Below are positions 54,566-62,854 of a stretch of 64,000 bases of DNA, piece after piece (the stretch's first letter is position 1; each line of letters opens with the position of its first letter). The notes below the pieces were generated by a model, which saw only the letters and a program-made list of their open reading frames with translations, did not search any database and was not told the origin of the DNA. The position numbers were made by a program, and so were the translations under genes. Source of the DNA: Halogranum gelatinilyticum (GTDB lineage: Archaea; Halobacteriota; Halobacteria; Halobacteriales; Haloferacaceae); assembly GCF_900103715.1 (NCBI RefSeq), contig NZ_FNHL01000002.1, forward strand, positions 868,001-932,000, read 5' to 3'.

Positions 54566-54658
54566 CGCCCCCCTGCCACCCCTTGCGTTCCTCCGGTGTC
54601 CCACAGTATCCGGTAGTCCGAGGATAACTTTGCAGGCAGACGGGCTAGAACAACACGT

Positions 54659-55081
54659 ATGTCCCTCCAGCAACCCACACTCGTGCCGAAGGCCTGTGCC
54701 TACATCACGCGCAACGGCGGCCGGGAGCTGCTGGTGTTCCACGGGCCGGGACACGACGGCTTGCAGATACCGAAGGGCACAGTCGAGCCGGACGAGTCGC
54801 CGCGGCGGGCGGTCTACCGCGAGGTCACAGAGGAGTCGGGCTTGACCGACCTCGGCCGACCCGAACCGGTCGCTGCCGACGTATGGAAACGGCGCCGCGC
54901 TCGGCTGTATCTCCGGCACTTCTATCACTTCGCCGTCGAGGAACCCCGCGACACGTGGACGCACGTCGTGACGGGGACGGGCGAGGAGGTCGGCGACCGG
55001 TTTCACTTCTTCTGGGTCGACCTCCCGACCGACGAACCATTCGCGCTCGGACTCGACGACTATCTCTCGCGGTTAGACTGA
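54659..55081 (+). CDS. NUDIX hydrolase
   Basis: A 140-residue enzyme with a complete Nudix box from Gly40 to Leu62: G-x5-E46-x7-R54-E-V-T-E-E59-S-G-L. It hydrolyses a nucleoside diphosphate linked to another moiety, Mg2+-dependent; substrate unknown. The rest (FYHFAVEEPRDTWTHVVTG) is consistent with a one-domain protein. It lies between two HTH-membrane paralogues, on the same strand, 94 bp after the end of the 37-bp array. Confidence 0.9.
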   Translation: MSLQQPTLVPKACAYITRNGGRELLVFHGPGHDGLQIPKGTVEPDESPRRAVYREVTEESGLTDLGRPEPVAADVWKRRRARLYLRHFYHFAVEEPRDTWTHVVTGTGEEVGDRFHFFWVDLPTDEPFALGLDDYLSRLD

Positions 55082-55397
55082 CCGACGCGACACCGTCGAA
55101 GGGCGTGTCGGCTACCGAATATTCACCCTTACACTGACAGTCAACCACGGCCCACAGTCTTTCAGACGAACTTGATAGTTGCAAAATTTGCGCCTACTAA
55201 ATTGAGAAAATCACGCTGTGCGACTAACAGTCAATGATTTAATTATGTATGTCGAATAGAGAAGGTAGCTGTTGGGAGACGACCCAGGCATCCGATGCGA
55301 CCCCCGCAAAACAGGATGTTAATACGGTCTCTCGCCGGTTATCGGCGACGAAACCCACATCAGACAGCACTGCGGCTACGGCCCAGGGGAAGGGAAC
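55082..55397. other. AT-rich promoter region
   Basis: A 316-bp gap with a low-GC stretch (about 55170-55250). It includes the palindrome GCAAAATTTGC (55181-55191) and TTTAATTATGTATG (about 55235-55248). This is a likely promoter for the DUF7344-like gene, though distant from its ATG. No gene is seen. Confidence 0.45.
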
Positions 55398-55949
55398 ATG
55401 GAACTTCAAACGCTCCACACAGATACCGTCAGCGGACGCACTAAACAGCGTCCCACAGAACCGCTCCTCTCGAAAGACGAACTCTTCGAGATCCTAAAGA
55501 ACCAGCGTCGTCGCGACGCGCTTCGCTACCTGAAAGCGAACGACGGAACGGCGAAGCTCAGCGACATGGCAGAGTATATCGCGGCTAAGGAGAACGGCAT
55601 CGACGTCGCCGCGCTCTCCTCCAGCCAGCGGAAACGCGTCTACATCGGGCTGTACCAGTGCCATCTGCCGAAGATGGCGAGCTTCGGTGTCATCGACTTC
55701 GACAAGGACCGCGGCACCATCGCCCTCTTACCGACGGCGTCGGTGCTCGACAGCTACCTCGAAGACGAGATCCCGACCGTCGGCTCGGTGTCGAGACTCC
55801 CAATCGCGGCCGCGGCCGCTGTCGCCGCCGTCGTCGGCGCGGGTCTCCTCGGCGTGCCGGTGCTCTCGGCCCTTCCTGCGACCGGTTGGGCCGTCGTCAG
55901 CACCATCGCCCTGCTCGTCCTCGCAGTGAGCGAGACGCTCTCCGAGTGA
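55398..55949 (+). CDS. HTH-plus-membrane protein, paralogue of 53907 gene
   Basis: A 183-residue protein with the same plan as the gene at 53907: winged helix (QRRRDALRYLKANDGT, RVYIGLYQCHLPKM, VIDFDKDRGTIAL) followed by two membrane helices (about 135-155 and 160-180). The shared block RVY-(V/I)-(S/G)-LYQ-x-HLP suggests duplication across the Nudix gene or a shared ancestor. Regulatory role inferred from the HTH; membrane-tethered. Start ATG 55398. Confidence 0.82.
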   Translation: MELQTLHTDTVSGRTKQRPTEPLLSKDELFEILKNQRRRDALRYLKANDGTAKLSDMAEYIAAKENGIDVAALSSSQRKRVYIGLYQCHLPKMASFGVIDFDKDRGTIALLPTASVLDSYLEDEIPTVGSVSRLPIAAAAAVAAVVGAGLLGVPVLSALPATGWAVVSTIALLVLAVSETLSE

Positions 55950-56267
55950 CTTTGGCCAACAGGTCGGTAGTTCTTCTTCGATTTCTTCGATTATTGTGAC
56001 CCACACCCAGCGACCGCCACTGCCGAGCAGGGTGACAGGCAGGTCCGACGCCAGAACACGAAGCACCGGGGAGGTCACCGTGGGTGACTGTGGAAGTCGC
56101 CGCCTGCCGCTGTTGAATTCGACCGACGGAGTGGCTGACTACCGCCGGTTTGGCACACCCTGACACGCCGCAAGCCGCCCTATAACAAAGCGACTTGCCG
56201 ACCTGCGGTGCGATATGACTGTTCGACTCTTTCACAGGTCGACTGACGTCGTCGGCGGAGGCCGCCG
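55950..56267. other. Intergenic with terminator-like and promoter elements
   Basis: A 318-bp gap. A T-rich run with TTCTTCTTCGATTTCTTCGATT (about 55971-55991) fits a terminator of the upstream gene. GTCACC-GTG-GGTGAC (56074-56088) is an inverted repeat. CTATAAC near 56180 is a weak TATA candidate, 88 bp before the GlmU-like start. No gene seen. Confidence 0.4.
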
Positions 56268-57443
56268 ATGACCGTCGACGACGCAGTTGTCATCAGCGAC
56301 GCAGTGGTTCTCGCCGGCGGCGAAGGGCGACGGCTCAGACCGCTGACGACCTACCAGCCGAAACCGATGCTGCCCGTAGCGAACCGGCCGGTGCTATCGT
56401 ACGTCCTCGACGCGCTCGTCGAGAACGGTATCGAGCGCGCGACGGTCGTCGTCGGCCACGGCAGCGACCGCATCCAAACGCAGTTCGCCGACGACTACCG
56501 CGGTCTCGCGCTCTCGTACGTCCACCAACGGCTGCGCCTCGGCAGCGGCCACGCGCTGGCGCAGGCCGTCGGCCGTGTCGACGGGCCGTTCCTCGTAGTC
56601 AACGGCGATACCGTCGTCGACGCCGCCGTCGTCCGGCAGACGATCGAACGCTACCGCGCCACCGACGCGGTCGCCACGCTCGCGGTGGCACACTCCGATA
56701 CGCCCGAGGAGTACGGCGTCGTCATCACCGACCACGGGGTCATCGCCGACATCGACGAACATCCGACGGAGACGCGCGGCTACCTCGTCAACGTCGGCGT
56801 CTACGTCTTCTCGCCCGCCATCTTCGAGGCGTTGGACCAGCTGTCGCCGCGGAACGGCGAACTCCAGTTGACCGACGCCGTGGAGAAACTCGGCGGGCCG
56901 GTCACCAGCGTCCTCGTCACCGAGGGCTGGCTCGACCCGACGACGCCCTGGCAGCTCCTGGCCGTGACGGAGGCGTTGCTCGCGGGCGATGAGGTCGTCG
57001 TCGCCGACTCCGCGAACGTCCACGAGTCGGTCGTCATCGACGGTCCCGCGCTCATCGGCCCGGGCTGTGAACTCGCCGCGGGCGTCGTCGTCTGCGGCGG
57101 CACCTGTCTGCAGGCGAACGTCCACGTCGGTCCCGGAACGGTGCTCGACCGGACGCTCGTCTTCACCGACGCCCGCATCGGCGGCGGCGCGTGTCTCCGC
57201 GACTCCGTCGTCGGCACGGGCTGTGAGATCGGCGCGGGCACCGTCTCGCCCGGCGGCCGGGCGGACGTCGCTGGCGACGCTGGCTCACAGGACCGCCGGA
57301 CCGGCGGCGTCGTCGCCGACCGCGCGGTCGTCGGCCCGAACGCGACGCTGTTGCCCGGCAGCAGCGTCGGTGCGTACGCCCGGGTGGGTCCGGCTGTGGT
57401 CGTCGACGGGGCGGTCAGCCAGGGAATGGAGGTGGCGTGCTGA
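56268..57443 (+). CDS. GlmU-like sugar-1-phosphate nucleotidyltransferase with beta-helix
   Basis: A 391-residue bifunctional-type protein. VLAGGEGRRLRPLT opens the nucleotidyltransferase domain (1-230). NGDTVVD and EGWLDPTTPWQL follow, and the C-terminal part has hexapeptide repeats (VVIDGPALIGPG, VHVGPGTVLDRT). It may add UMP to GlcNAc-1-P and acetylate GlcN-1-P (UDP-GlcNAc), or serve another sugar. The stop overlaps glmS in TGATG, so the two are co-translated, which supports an amino-sugar role. The glmU-like gene at 62855 is a second, more typical copy. Confidence 0.82.
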   Translation: MTVDDAVVISDAVVLAGGEGRRLRPLTTYQPKPMLPVANRPVLSYVLDALVENGIERATVVVGHGSDRIQTQFADDYRGLALSYVHQRLRLGSGHALAQAVGRVDGPFLVVNGDTVVDAAVVRQTIERYRATDAVATLAVAHSDTPEEYGVVITDHGVIADIDEHPTETRGYLVNVGVYVFSPAIFEALDQLSPRNGELQLTDAVEKLGGPVTSVLVTEGWLDPTTPWQLLAVTEALLAGDEVVVADSANVHESVVIDGPALIGPGCELAAGVVVCGGTCLQANVHVGPGTVLDRTLVFTDARIGGGACLRDSVVGTGCEIGAGTVSPGGRADVAGDAGSQDRRTGGVVADRAVVGPNATLLPGSSVGAYARVGPAVVVDGAVSQGMEVAC

Positions 57444-59260
57444 TGTGCGGCATCACCGCCTGTCTCCGCGCGGAAGGGAGCTTGGAGCCGATTCTCACCG
57501 GACTCAAGCGGCTGGAGTACCGCGGCTACGACTCCGCGGGACTCGCGGTCGTCAACGACAACCGTATCGGCCTGGTCAAACAGGCCGGCGAGGTCGACCT
57601 GCTCTCTAAACTCGTCGAATCGAAGGACATCGAGGGGACCGTCGGCATCGGCCACACCCGCTGGAGCACCCACGGGCCGCCGACGGATCTCAACGCCCAC
57701 CCCCACACCGACGAACGCGGCTCGGTCGCCGTCGTCCACAACGGCATCATCGACAACTACGCCGCGCTGAAGTCGCATCTCGAACGCCGCGGCCACCGCT
57801 TCGCCAGCGACACCGATACCGAGGTCATCCCGCATCTCATCGAGGAGGAGCTGGACCAGGGGGCGTCCAATATGGAGGCGTTCCGGGCCGCCATCTCGGT
57901 GCTCGACGGCACCTACGCCGTCGCCGCGGTCTTCAGCGACGAACACGCCATCTACGCGACGCGCCACGGCTCGCCGCTGGTGTTCGGCGAGGGCGACGAC
58001 GAGTGGTTCGTCGCCAGCGACGTGCCCGCCTTCGTCGAGTACACCAACCGCGTCCGCTATCTCCACGACGGCGACTACATCTACATCTCGGCCGACGGGT
58101 TCGAGATCACCGACGCCGACGGCGACGCCGTCGACCGACCCCTCGAAGAGATCGACTGGGACCCCGAGACAGCGGGGAAGTCGGGCTACGCCCACTTCAT
58201 GCACAAGGAGATCCACGAGCAGCCCGAGTCGCTGCGCCGGACCATCCAGGGGCGGGTCAACAGTCTCACGGGCACCGTCGCGCTCGACGAGTTCCCGACC
58301 GATGCCTTCGCCGACGTCGAGCAGGTCCATCTCGTCGCGATGGGAACGTCTCATCACGCGGCGATGTACGCGGCGACGCTGTTGGCGGCACGGGGCATCC
58401 CGGCCTACGCCTTCATGGCCGGTGAGTACAGCCTCGCCCGGCCGCCGGTGACCGACCGGACGCTCGTCGTCGCCGTCTCCCAGAGCGGCGAGACGGCCGA
58501 CACGCTCGACGCCGTCCGCCGGGCGCGGAGTGCGGGCGCGCGGACGCTGGCACTGACAAACGTCGTCGCCTCGTCGCTGACGCGGGAGTGTGACGACACG
58601 CTCCTCATCCGGGCCGGACCCGAGATCGGCGTCGCCGCGACGAAGACGTTCACCTCGCAGGTGACCGCGCTCGTACTCCTCTGTGAGCGGATCGTCGCCG
58701 ACGCGACCGGGGCGTCGAGCCGCGAGAGCCGCGACCTCCTGGAGTCGCTGTCGCGGCTCCCCGGCGACGTGCAGGCCGTCCTCGACACCTCGACGGCCGA
58801 GGCGGTCGCCCGCGCCTACGCCGGGAGCGATGCGTACTTCTTCATCGGCCGGGGAATCGCCCACTCGGTTGCACTGGAAGGCGCGCTGAAGTTCAAGGAG
58901 ATCTCCTACGAACACGCCGAGGGCTTTGCGGCCTCCGAGCTGAAACACGGGCCGCTCGCGCTCGTCACCGAACAGACGCCAGTCTTCGTGGTCTTCAGCG
59001 GCCGCCACGACGAGATGACGCTCAACAACGCGAAGGAGGTGCAGGCCCGCGGCGCGCCCGTCGTCGCGGTCACGAGCCGTACCGACGGCGAGATCGCCGA
59101 ACTCGCCGACCACGTGCTCTCGATTCCGGAGACGCATCCGGATCTCGCGGGCGTCGCGGCCAACGTCCAGCTCCAACTCGTCGCGTACCACGCGGCGAAC
59201 CTGCTCGGACGACCCATCGACAAGCCACGGAACCTCGCGAAGTGCGTGACCGTCGAGTGA
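57443..59260 (+). CDS. glmS: Glutamine-fructose-6-phosphate aminotransferase GlmS
   Basis: A 605-residue enzyme. MCGITACL places the catalytic Cys at position 2 after Met removal; HTRWSTHGPP and HNGIIDNY are glutaminase motifs (1-215), and two SIS domains (about 285-420 and 455-595) bind sugar phosphate: AMGTSHHAAMYAA, VSQSGETADTLD, IGRGIAHSVALEG, ELKHGPLALV. It converts fructose-6-P plus Gln to glucosamine-6-P, the entry to UDP-GlcNAc. It ends NLAKCVTVE, the canonical C-terminus. The stop is inside the first unit of a 36-bp hairpin array. Overlaps the GlmU-like gene by TGATG. Confidence 0.92.
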   Translation: MCGITACLRAEGSLEPILTGLKRLEYRGYDSAGLAVVNDNRIGLVKQAGEVDLLSKLVESKDIEGTVGIGHTRWSTHGPPTDLNAHPHTDERGSVAVVHNGIIDNYAALKSHLERRGHRFASDTDTEVIPHLIEEELDQGASNMEAFRAAISVLDGTYAVAAVFSDEHAIYATRHGSPLVFGEGDDEWFVASDVPAFVEYTNRVRYLHDGDYIYISADGFEITDADGDAVDRPLEEIDWDPETAGKSGYAHFMHKEIHEQPESLRRTIQGRVNSLTGTVALDEFPTDAFADVEQVHLVAMGTSHHAAMYAATLLAARGIPAYAFMAGEYSLARPPVTDRTLVVAVSQSGETADTLDAVRRARSAGARTLALTNVVASSLTRECDDTLLIRAGPEIGVAATKTFTSQVTALVLLCERIVADATGASSRESRDLLESLSRLPGDVQAVLDTSTAEAVARAYAGSDAYFFIGRGIAHSVALEGALKFKEISYEHAEGFAASELKHGPLALVTEQTPVFVVFSGRHDEMTLNNAKEVQARGAPVVAVTSRTDGEIAELADHVLSIPETHPDLAGVAANVQLQLVAYHAANLLGRPIDKPRNLAKCVTVE

Positions 59261-59395
59261 CGGCTGAACGTACCGTCACGCACCCTTGTCGAGCGATGAC
59301 AGAGGTGCCATCACTCACTCTTGGCGAGTGACAGCCAAGTGTGCCGTCACGCACCGCTGTCGAGTGACGGCTGAACGTGCCGTCATTCACCCCCT
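59252..59395. repeat. Four 36-bp hairpin repeats beginning at the glmS stop codon
   Basis: Units begin at 59252, 59288, 59323 and 59359 (spacing 36, 35, 36 bp) with GTCGAG or variants. The first includes the last Glu codon and TGA stop of glmS (GTCGAGTGA). Units contain inverted repeats, such as GTGACGG to CCGTCAC in the first. A short fifth remnant (ATCGAGG) follows. The 59261-59557 gap has no gene. Confidence 0.88.
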
Positions 59396-59557
59396 ATCGA
59401 GGGGAAAAATGTCACTGGGTTGCCTGGTATGGTGTGTAGACTCCTCGTTGAGCGCGGTTGTGACGTTCTTTAAAAATGACAAGCGTTCAAAATAAACGTC
59501 GTGTTAATGCAGAATAGGCAGTGATTGCCTAAGGACCTCGAAGCAGTAACTGGGTGT

Positions 59558-60037
59558 ATGTTTACGACTTCCGGCCCGAGCGACAACAAGGGGTCGGAGG
59601 CTGATAGGACCGCACCCCTCCTCGACGTCCTCGGTGACGACGTTGCGCGGGAAATCCTACGGCTCGGTAACGGCCAGGTGATGACCGTCGAAACCCTCGC
59701 CGAGCACTGCAACGTCTCGGAGGCGACGGTCTACCGACGGCTCCGACAGCTCCACGACCTCGGCTTGGTCGAGAAATGCGCACAGTTCGAGGCAGGCGTC
59801 GTCACGCAAGGTGCGTACCGGACCACGATGGACAGCCTCGCAATCCGGATGACCGAGAACGGCCTCAGCGTCGAAACCGGCCCGCAGGACGAACTCGCCG
59901 AGGCGGTCGAGACCGTCCGCAACGCGATCGACATCGACGCCGTCAACTACGACCCGAAGGCGGACACCGTCCAGATCACCATCCGGCTCGACGGTGACGA
60001 CCGCCTCAAGGCCTGCCTCGGCCGCTATCTCAAGTAA
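59558..60037 (+). CDS. Winged-helix DNA-binding protein
   Basis: A 159-residue acidic protein with an N-terminal ArsR/TrmB-type winged helix (about 20-85: LLDVLGDDVAREILRLGNG, LAEHCNVSEATVYRRLRQL). The C-terminal part (DTVQITIRLDGDDRLKACLG) is a small alpha/beta domain, possibly ligand-binding. Start ATG 59558 is chosen over upstream GTG/TTG. Followed by a repeat-filled 54-bp spacer and a small acidic protein gene, likely an operon. Target unknown. Confidence 0.82.
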   Translation: MFTTSGPSDNKGSEADRTAPLLDVLGDDVAREILRLGNGQVMTVETLAEHCNVSEATVYRRLRQLHDLGLVEKCAQFEAGVVTQGAYRTTMDSLAIRMTENGLSVETGPQDELAEAVETVRNAIDIDAVNYDPKADTVQITIRLDGDDRLKACLGRYLK

Positions 60038-60099
60038 CACGACGAACACGAGAACACGACGAACGCCACGAATACGACGAATACGACAAACATGACGAA
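60038..60099. repeat. 9-bp tandem array filling the spacer and crossing the next start codon
   Basis: Seven units of about 9 bp (consensus CACGACGAA, one 8-bp unit) begin directly after the TAA of the winged-helix gene. The last unit, CATGACGAA, contains the ATG of the following gene at 60092. The array thus spans the whole 54-bp intergenic space. Confidence 0.88.
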
Positions 60100-60343
60100 G
60101 AGACCCCCACAGAAAGCGGACCAGTATCGATACGACAACGGGACCGTCGAGGTCGTCTTCGCGGTCGAAGACGGCCGCGTCCTCACCTTCCGAGAGTATC
60201 CCGACACCGACAGCTTCCAAGCCGCCGTCGGCGACGGCGAGTTCGACGGCGTCCATCCGGGCGTCGAGGAACTGCCGGGCGTCGAGGCGTTCCGTGACGA
60301 CGACCCGGCCGAGGACGGCGAGTTCGCGAACGACAACGAGTGA
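60092..60343 (+). CDS. Small acidic protein, unknown
   Basis: An 83-residue very acidic protein (TVEVVFAVEDGRVLTFREYP at the core, many Asp/Glu in the C-terminal half). It looks like a small beta-rich haloarchaeal protein with no membrane segment. Its ATG is embedded in the 9-bp repeat array, so translation probably depends on the upstream winged-helix gene. No family recognised. Confidence 0.65.
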   Translation: MTKRPPQKADQYRYDNGTVEVVFAVEDGRVLTFREYPDTDSFQAAVGDGEFDGVHPGVEELPGVEAFRDDDPAEDGEFANDNE

Positions 60344-60486
60344 GCCGCTCGGAGCGAGGGCGGTCACGACCCTCCGAGCGACGACAGGTGCGACACTCCG
60401 AACGATAGCGGTCGCTCCCGTCGAGCCGGTCCCCCGCGCGGTTCGGCAGAAACCGTGATAAGGCAGGGGTTCCTTTTTGAAACGAA

Positions 60487-61419
60487 TTGACCGACCTGTT
60501 CGTCCCTGCACTGCTGTTCGCCGTCAGCATCCTCGGTCTCTGGCTCGGCGCGGAGTGGCTCGTGAGCGGTGCTGCGGCCATCGCTCGTCGCTTCGGGATC
60601 TCGGAACTGGTCATCGGTCTCACGGTCGTCGCCTTCGGGACCGGTCTGCCCGAGGCCGTCGTGACCATCGACGCGGCCATCACGGGTCGCCCGGACATCG
60701 CCGTCGGCAACGTCGTCGGGAGCAACATCGTCAACATCGCGGTCGTTCTCGGCGTCGTCGCGATCATCCGCGCCGCACCCGTCTCGCGTTCGCTCGTCCG
60801 CCGTGACGGGACCGCGCTCGTCGCGACGACCGTCCTCGCCGTCATCGCCGCGGCCGACGGCAGCTTCTCGCGGCTGGAGGGCGGTCTCCTCCTCACGCTG
60901 TGGCTGGGCTATCTCTGGTGGCTCTTCCGCAACCACGGCGGAAGCTCGGCACGCAAACGGGGGCCGAGCGACACCCGCGCACTCGCGCTCGCCGCCGCCA
61001 AGCTCGTCGTCGGTCTCGTCGTCGTCGTCGGCAGCGGCGCGGTCCTCGTCGACGCCGCGACGACGCTCGCGCGGAGCTTCGGAATCTCCGAGTGGACCAT
61101 CGGCGCGACGGTCGTCGCCGTCGGCACGTCGACGCCGGAACTCGTCGTCTCGTTGCTCGCGCTGTACCGCGGCCGTACCGGTCTCTCGCTCGGCAACGTC
61201 ATCGGGAGTAACATCGTCAACCTCTTCGGCGTCCTCGGCGTCGCCGCCGCCATCCAGCCCATCACGGTCAACCCGGCCGCCTTCAGCGGGATGCTGTGGC
61301 TGCTCGCGCTCGTCGGCGTCTTCGTCGTCGCGCTGTGGACCGGCCACCGACTCTCGCGAGTCGAGGGGGGCGCGCTGTTGAGTTCCGAGGTCGTCCGATG
61401 GGTGCTCGGCTTCGGGTGA
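60487..61419 (+). CDS. Sodium/calcium (K+-dependent type) exchanger family protein
   Basis: A 310-residue membrane protein with two homologous alpha repeats. VAFGTGLPEAVV with GNVVGSNIVNIAVVLG and VAVGTSTPELVVS with GNVIGSNIVNLFGVLG are the ion-binding repeats; the first has GTGLPEA in place of the usual GTSLPE. About ten helices. Exports Ca2+ for Na+ (or the like). Start TTG at 60487 with the first helix right after; no upstream alternative starts. It stands alone. Confidence 0.88.
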   Translation: MTDLFVPALLFAVSILGLWLGAEWLVSGAAAIARRFGISELVIGLTVVAFGTGLPEAVVTIDAAITGRPDIAVGNVVGSNIVNIAVVLGVVAIIRAAPVSRSLVRRDGTALVATTVLAVIAAADGSFSRLEGGLLLTLWLGYLWWLFRNHGGSSARKRGPSDTRALALAAAKLVVGLVVVVGSGAVLVDAATTLARSFGISEWTIGATVVAVGTSTPELVVSLLALYRGRTGLSLGNVIGSNIVNLFGVLGVAAAIQPITVNPAAFSGMLWLLALVGVFVVALWTGHRLSRVEGGALLSSEVVRWVLGFG

Positions 61420-61545
61420 CTGGCGTCGGTTCCACGTCGGCTCCCGCCGTTGGCGACGCCGAGTTCGACGGCTACTTCTTACCGTGTGAGAACCGTCTGT
61501 GGCCGTTATCGCCGATGCGAGCCAACTGATACTGAGGTGTTTACC

Positions 61546-62256
61546 ATGTCTACGACCACTCGTCGACGCGGAGAGTACAGCCTCCGAACACGGCTCGCGG
61601 GAGTCGACAGCAGCTTCGTTGCGGGCGCGTTGTTCTTCGGTTTCGCCGTCGTCGCCATGATGGGAATCATCACCGCCGAGGCGTTCTATCCGGGATACAA
61701 CGCCGGTGTGCAGGAGATCAGCGACCTCGGTGCGACGCGGCCGCCGGACAGCGTCATCCTCCAGCCCTCGGCGACCATCTTCAACACGACGATGCTCGTT
61801 TCGGGGCTGCTCGTGGTCGGTGGGACCTACTTCGTCCACCGGGCGTTCGGTGACCGAGCGATGACCGCGGTTCTCGCGCTCCTCGGTATCGGTCTCCTCG
61901 GTGTCGGCGTCTTCGACGGCAGTGAGGCCCCGATGCACGGGCTGGCCGCCATGCTCACGTTCGTCGCCGGAGGAGCCTCCGCCATCATCGCCGCGCGTCT
62001 CATCCGGACGCCGTTCCGGTACGTCTCGGTCGCCATCGGCGCGTTCGTCCTGCTACTCATCGCGAGTCTCATCGGCTTCGGCGTCGCGGGCGTCGTCCAT
62101 CCGATGGCACCGCTCGGCGCGGGTGGAATCGAACGCTACGTCGCGTATCCGACGCTCCTGTGGTTCCTCGGCTTCGCTGGCTACCTGATGGCTCCGTCGG
62201 CCGAGTTGGAGCCAGCGACGGCCGAACCGACGTCGGCGACGGCCGACGGAGAGTGA
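61546..62256 (+). CDS. DUF998-type membrane protein
   Basis: A 236-residue membrane protein with six helices in the pattern of DUF998 proteins (QEISDLGATRPPDSVILQP is the conserved extracytoplasmic block after helix 1). The N-terminal 25 residues are basic and cytoplasmic, the C-terminal tail acidic and Thr-rich. Function unknown; members may be transporters or sensors. Start ATG 61546. Convergent with the CopD-like gene, 25 bp apart. Confidence 0.82.
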   Translation: MSTTTRRRGEYSLRTRLAGVDSSFVAGALFFGFAVVAMMGIITAEAFYPGYNAGVQEISDLGATRPPDSVILQPSATIFNTTMLVSGLLVVGGTYFVHRAFGDRAMTAVLALLGIGLLGVGVFDGSEAPMHGLAAMLTFVAGGASAIIAARLIRTPFRYVSVAIGAFVLLLIASLIGFGVAGVVHPMAPLGAGGIERYVAYPTLLWFLGFAGYLMAPSAELEPATAEPTSATADGE

Positions 62257-62281
62257 GAAGTCGGCTGGAAGCGGGCCGCAG

Positions 62282-62740
62282 CTAGAACGGCAGGCCGCCG
62301 AGCAGCAGTCCGGCGTCGACGAGCAGCAAGAGCGCGACGACGGCCGCGGCGGTGAAGAAGGGCTTGGCGTCGTGGGCGGGCGTGCGGACCTTGTTCTGGT
62401 CGAGACCGTCGGTCAGCTTGCTCGACCCGATCTCGACGAGCGCGGCGAGGACGAACCACAGCGCGACCATCGCGAGGACGAGATAGCCGCGCGGCGTGCC
62501 GAACAGCGACTCGGCGGTGTAGCGCGTCCCGGCGAGATGGCCGCCCGAGAGGAGCAAGAACAGCGCGCTGGCTCGTGAGACAATCGTGAGTTTACCGACG
62601 ATGGCACCCAGTGGACCGGCGTTGACCTCCCCGGAGACGGCCGTCGGGAGGACGGCGTAGGCGGTGAACAACACGCTTCCGGTCCAGAGTCCCGCGAAGA
62701 GCAGGTGGGCACTGGCCATGACCGAGTCGATGACTGACAT
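62282..62740 (-). CDS. CopD-like four-helix membrane protein
   Basis: A 152-residue membrane protein with four helices (about 7-30, 48-70, 84-106 and 129-147). The FAGLWTGSVLFTAYAVLP stretch and HLAGTRYTAESLFG resemble CopD/DUF2269-type proteins, which are linked to haem or copper handling. No metal-ligand His array is complete, so the role is uncertain. Start ATG 62740; neighbour of the GlmU-like gene with a 114-bp spacer. Confidence 0.7.
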   Translation of the reverse strand: MSVIDSVMASAHLLFAGLWTGSVLFTAYAVLPTAVSGEVNAGPLGAIVGKLTIVSRASALFLLLSGGHLAGTRYTAESLFGTPRGYLVLAMVALWFVLAALVEIGSSKLTDGLDQNKVRTPAHDAKPFFTAAAVVALLLLVDAGLLLGGLPF

Positions 62741-62854
62741 ACGCTGGCTTCGGATGGCCGTGACTTAGAAGGGGCGATACCGGCCCACGGCGTGGTGGTC
62801 CGCGCCAGCGCGACCCGGATTCGATCTCGCTCCAACGCGCCCGGTACGGTCGCC

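Noticed and set aside
54435-59395. CRISPR-like arrays (36-37-bp periods)
   Set aside because: Units are contiguous with no unique spacers and no cas genes are present.
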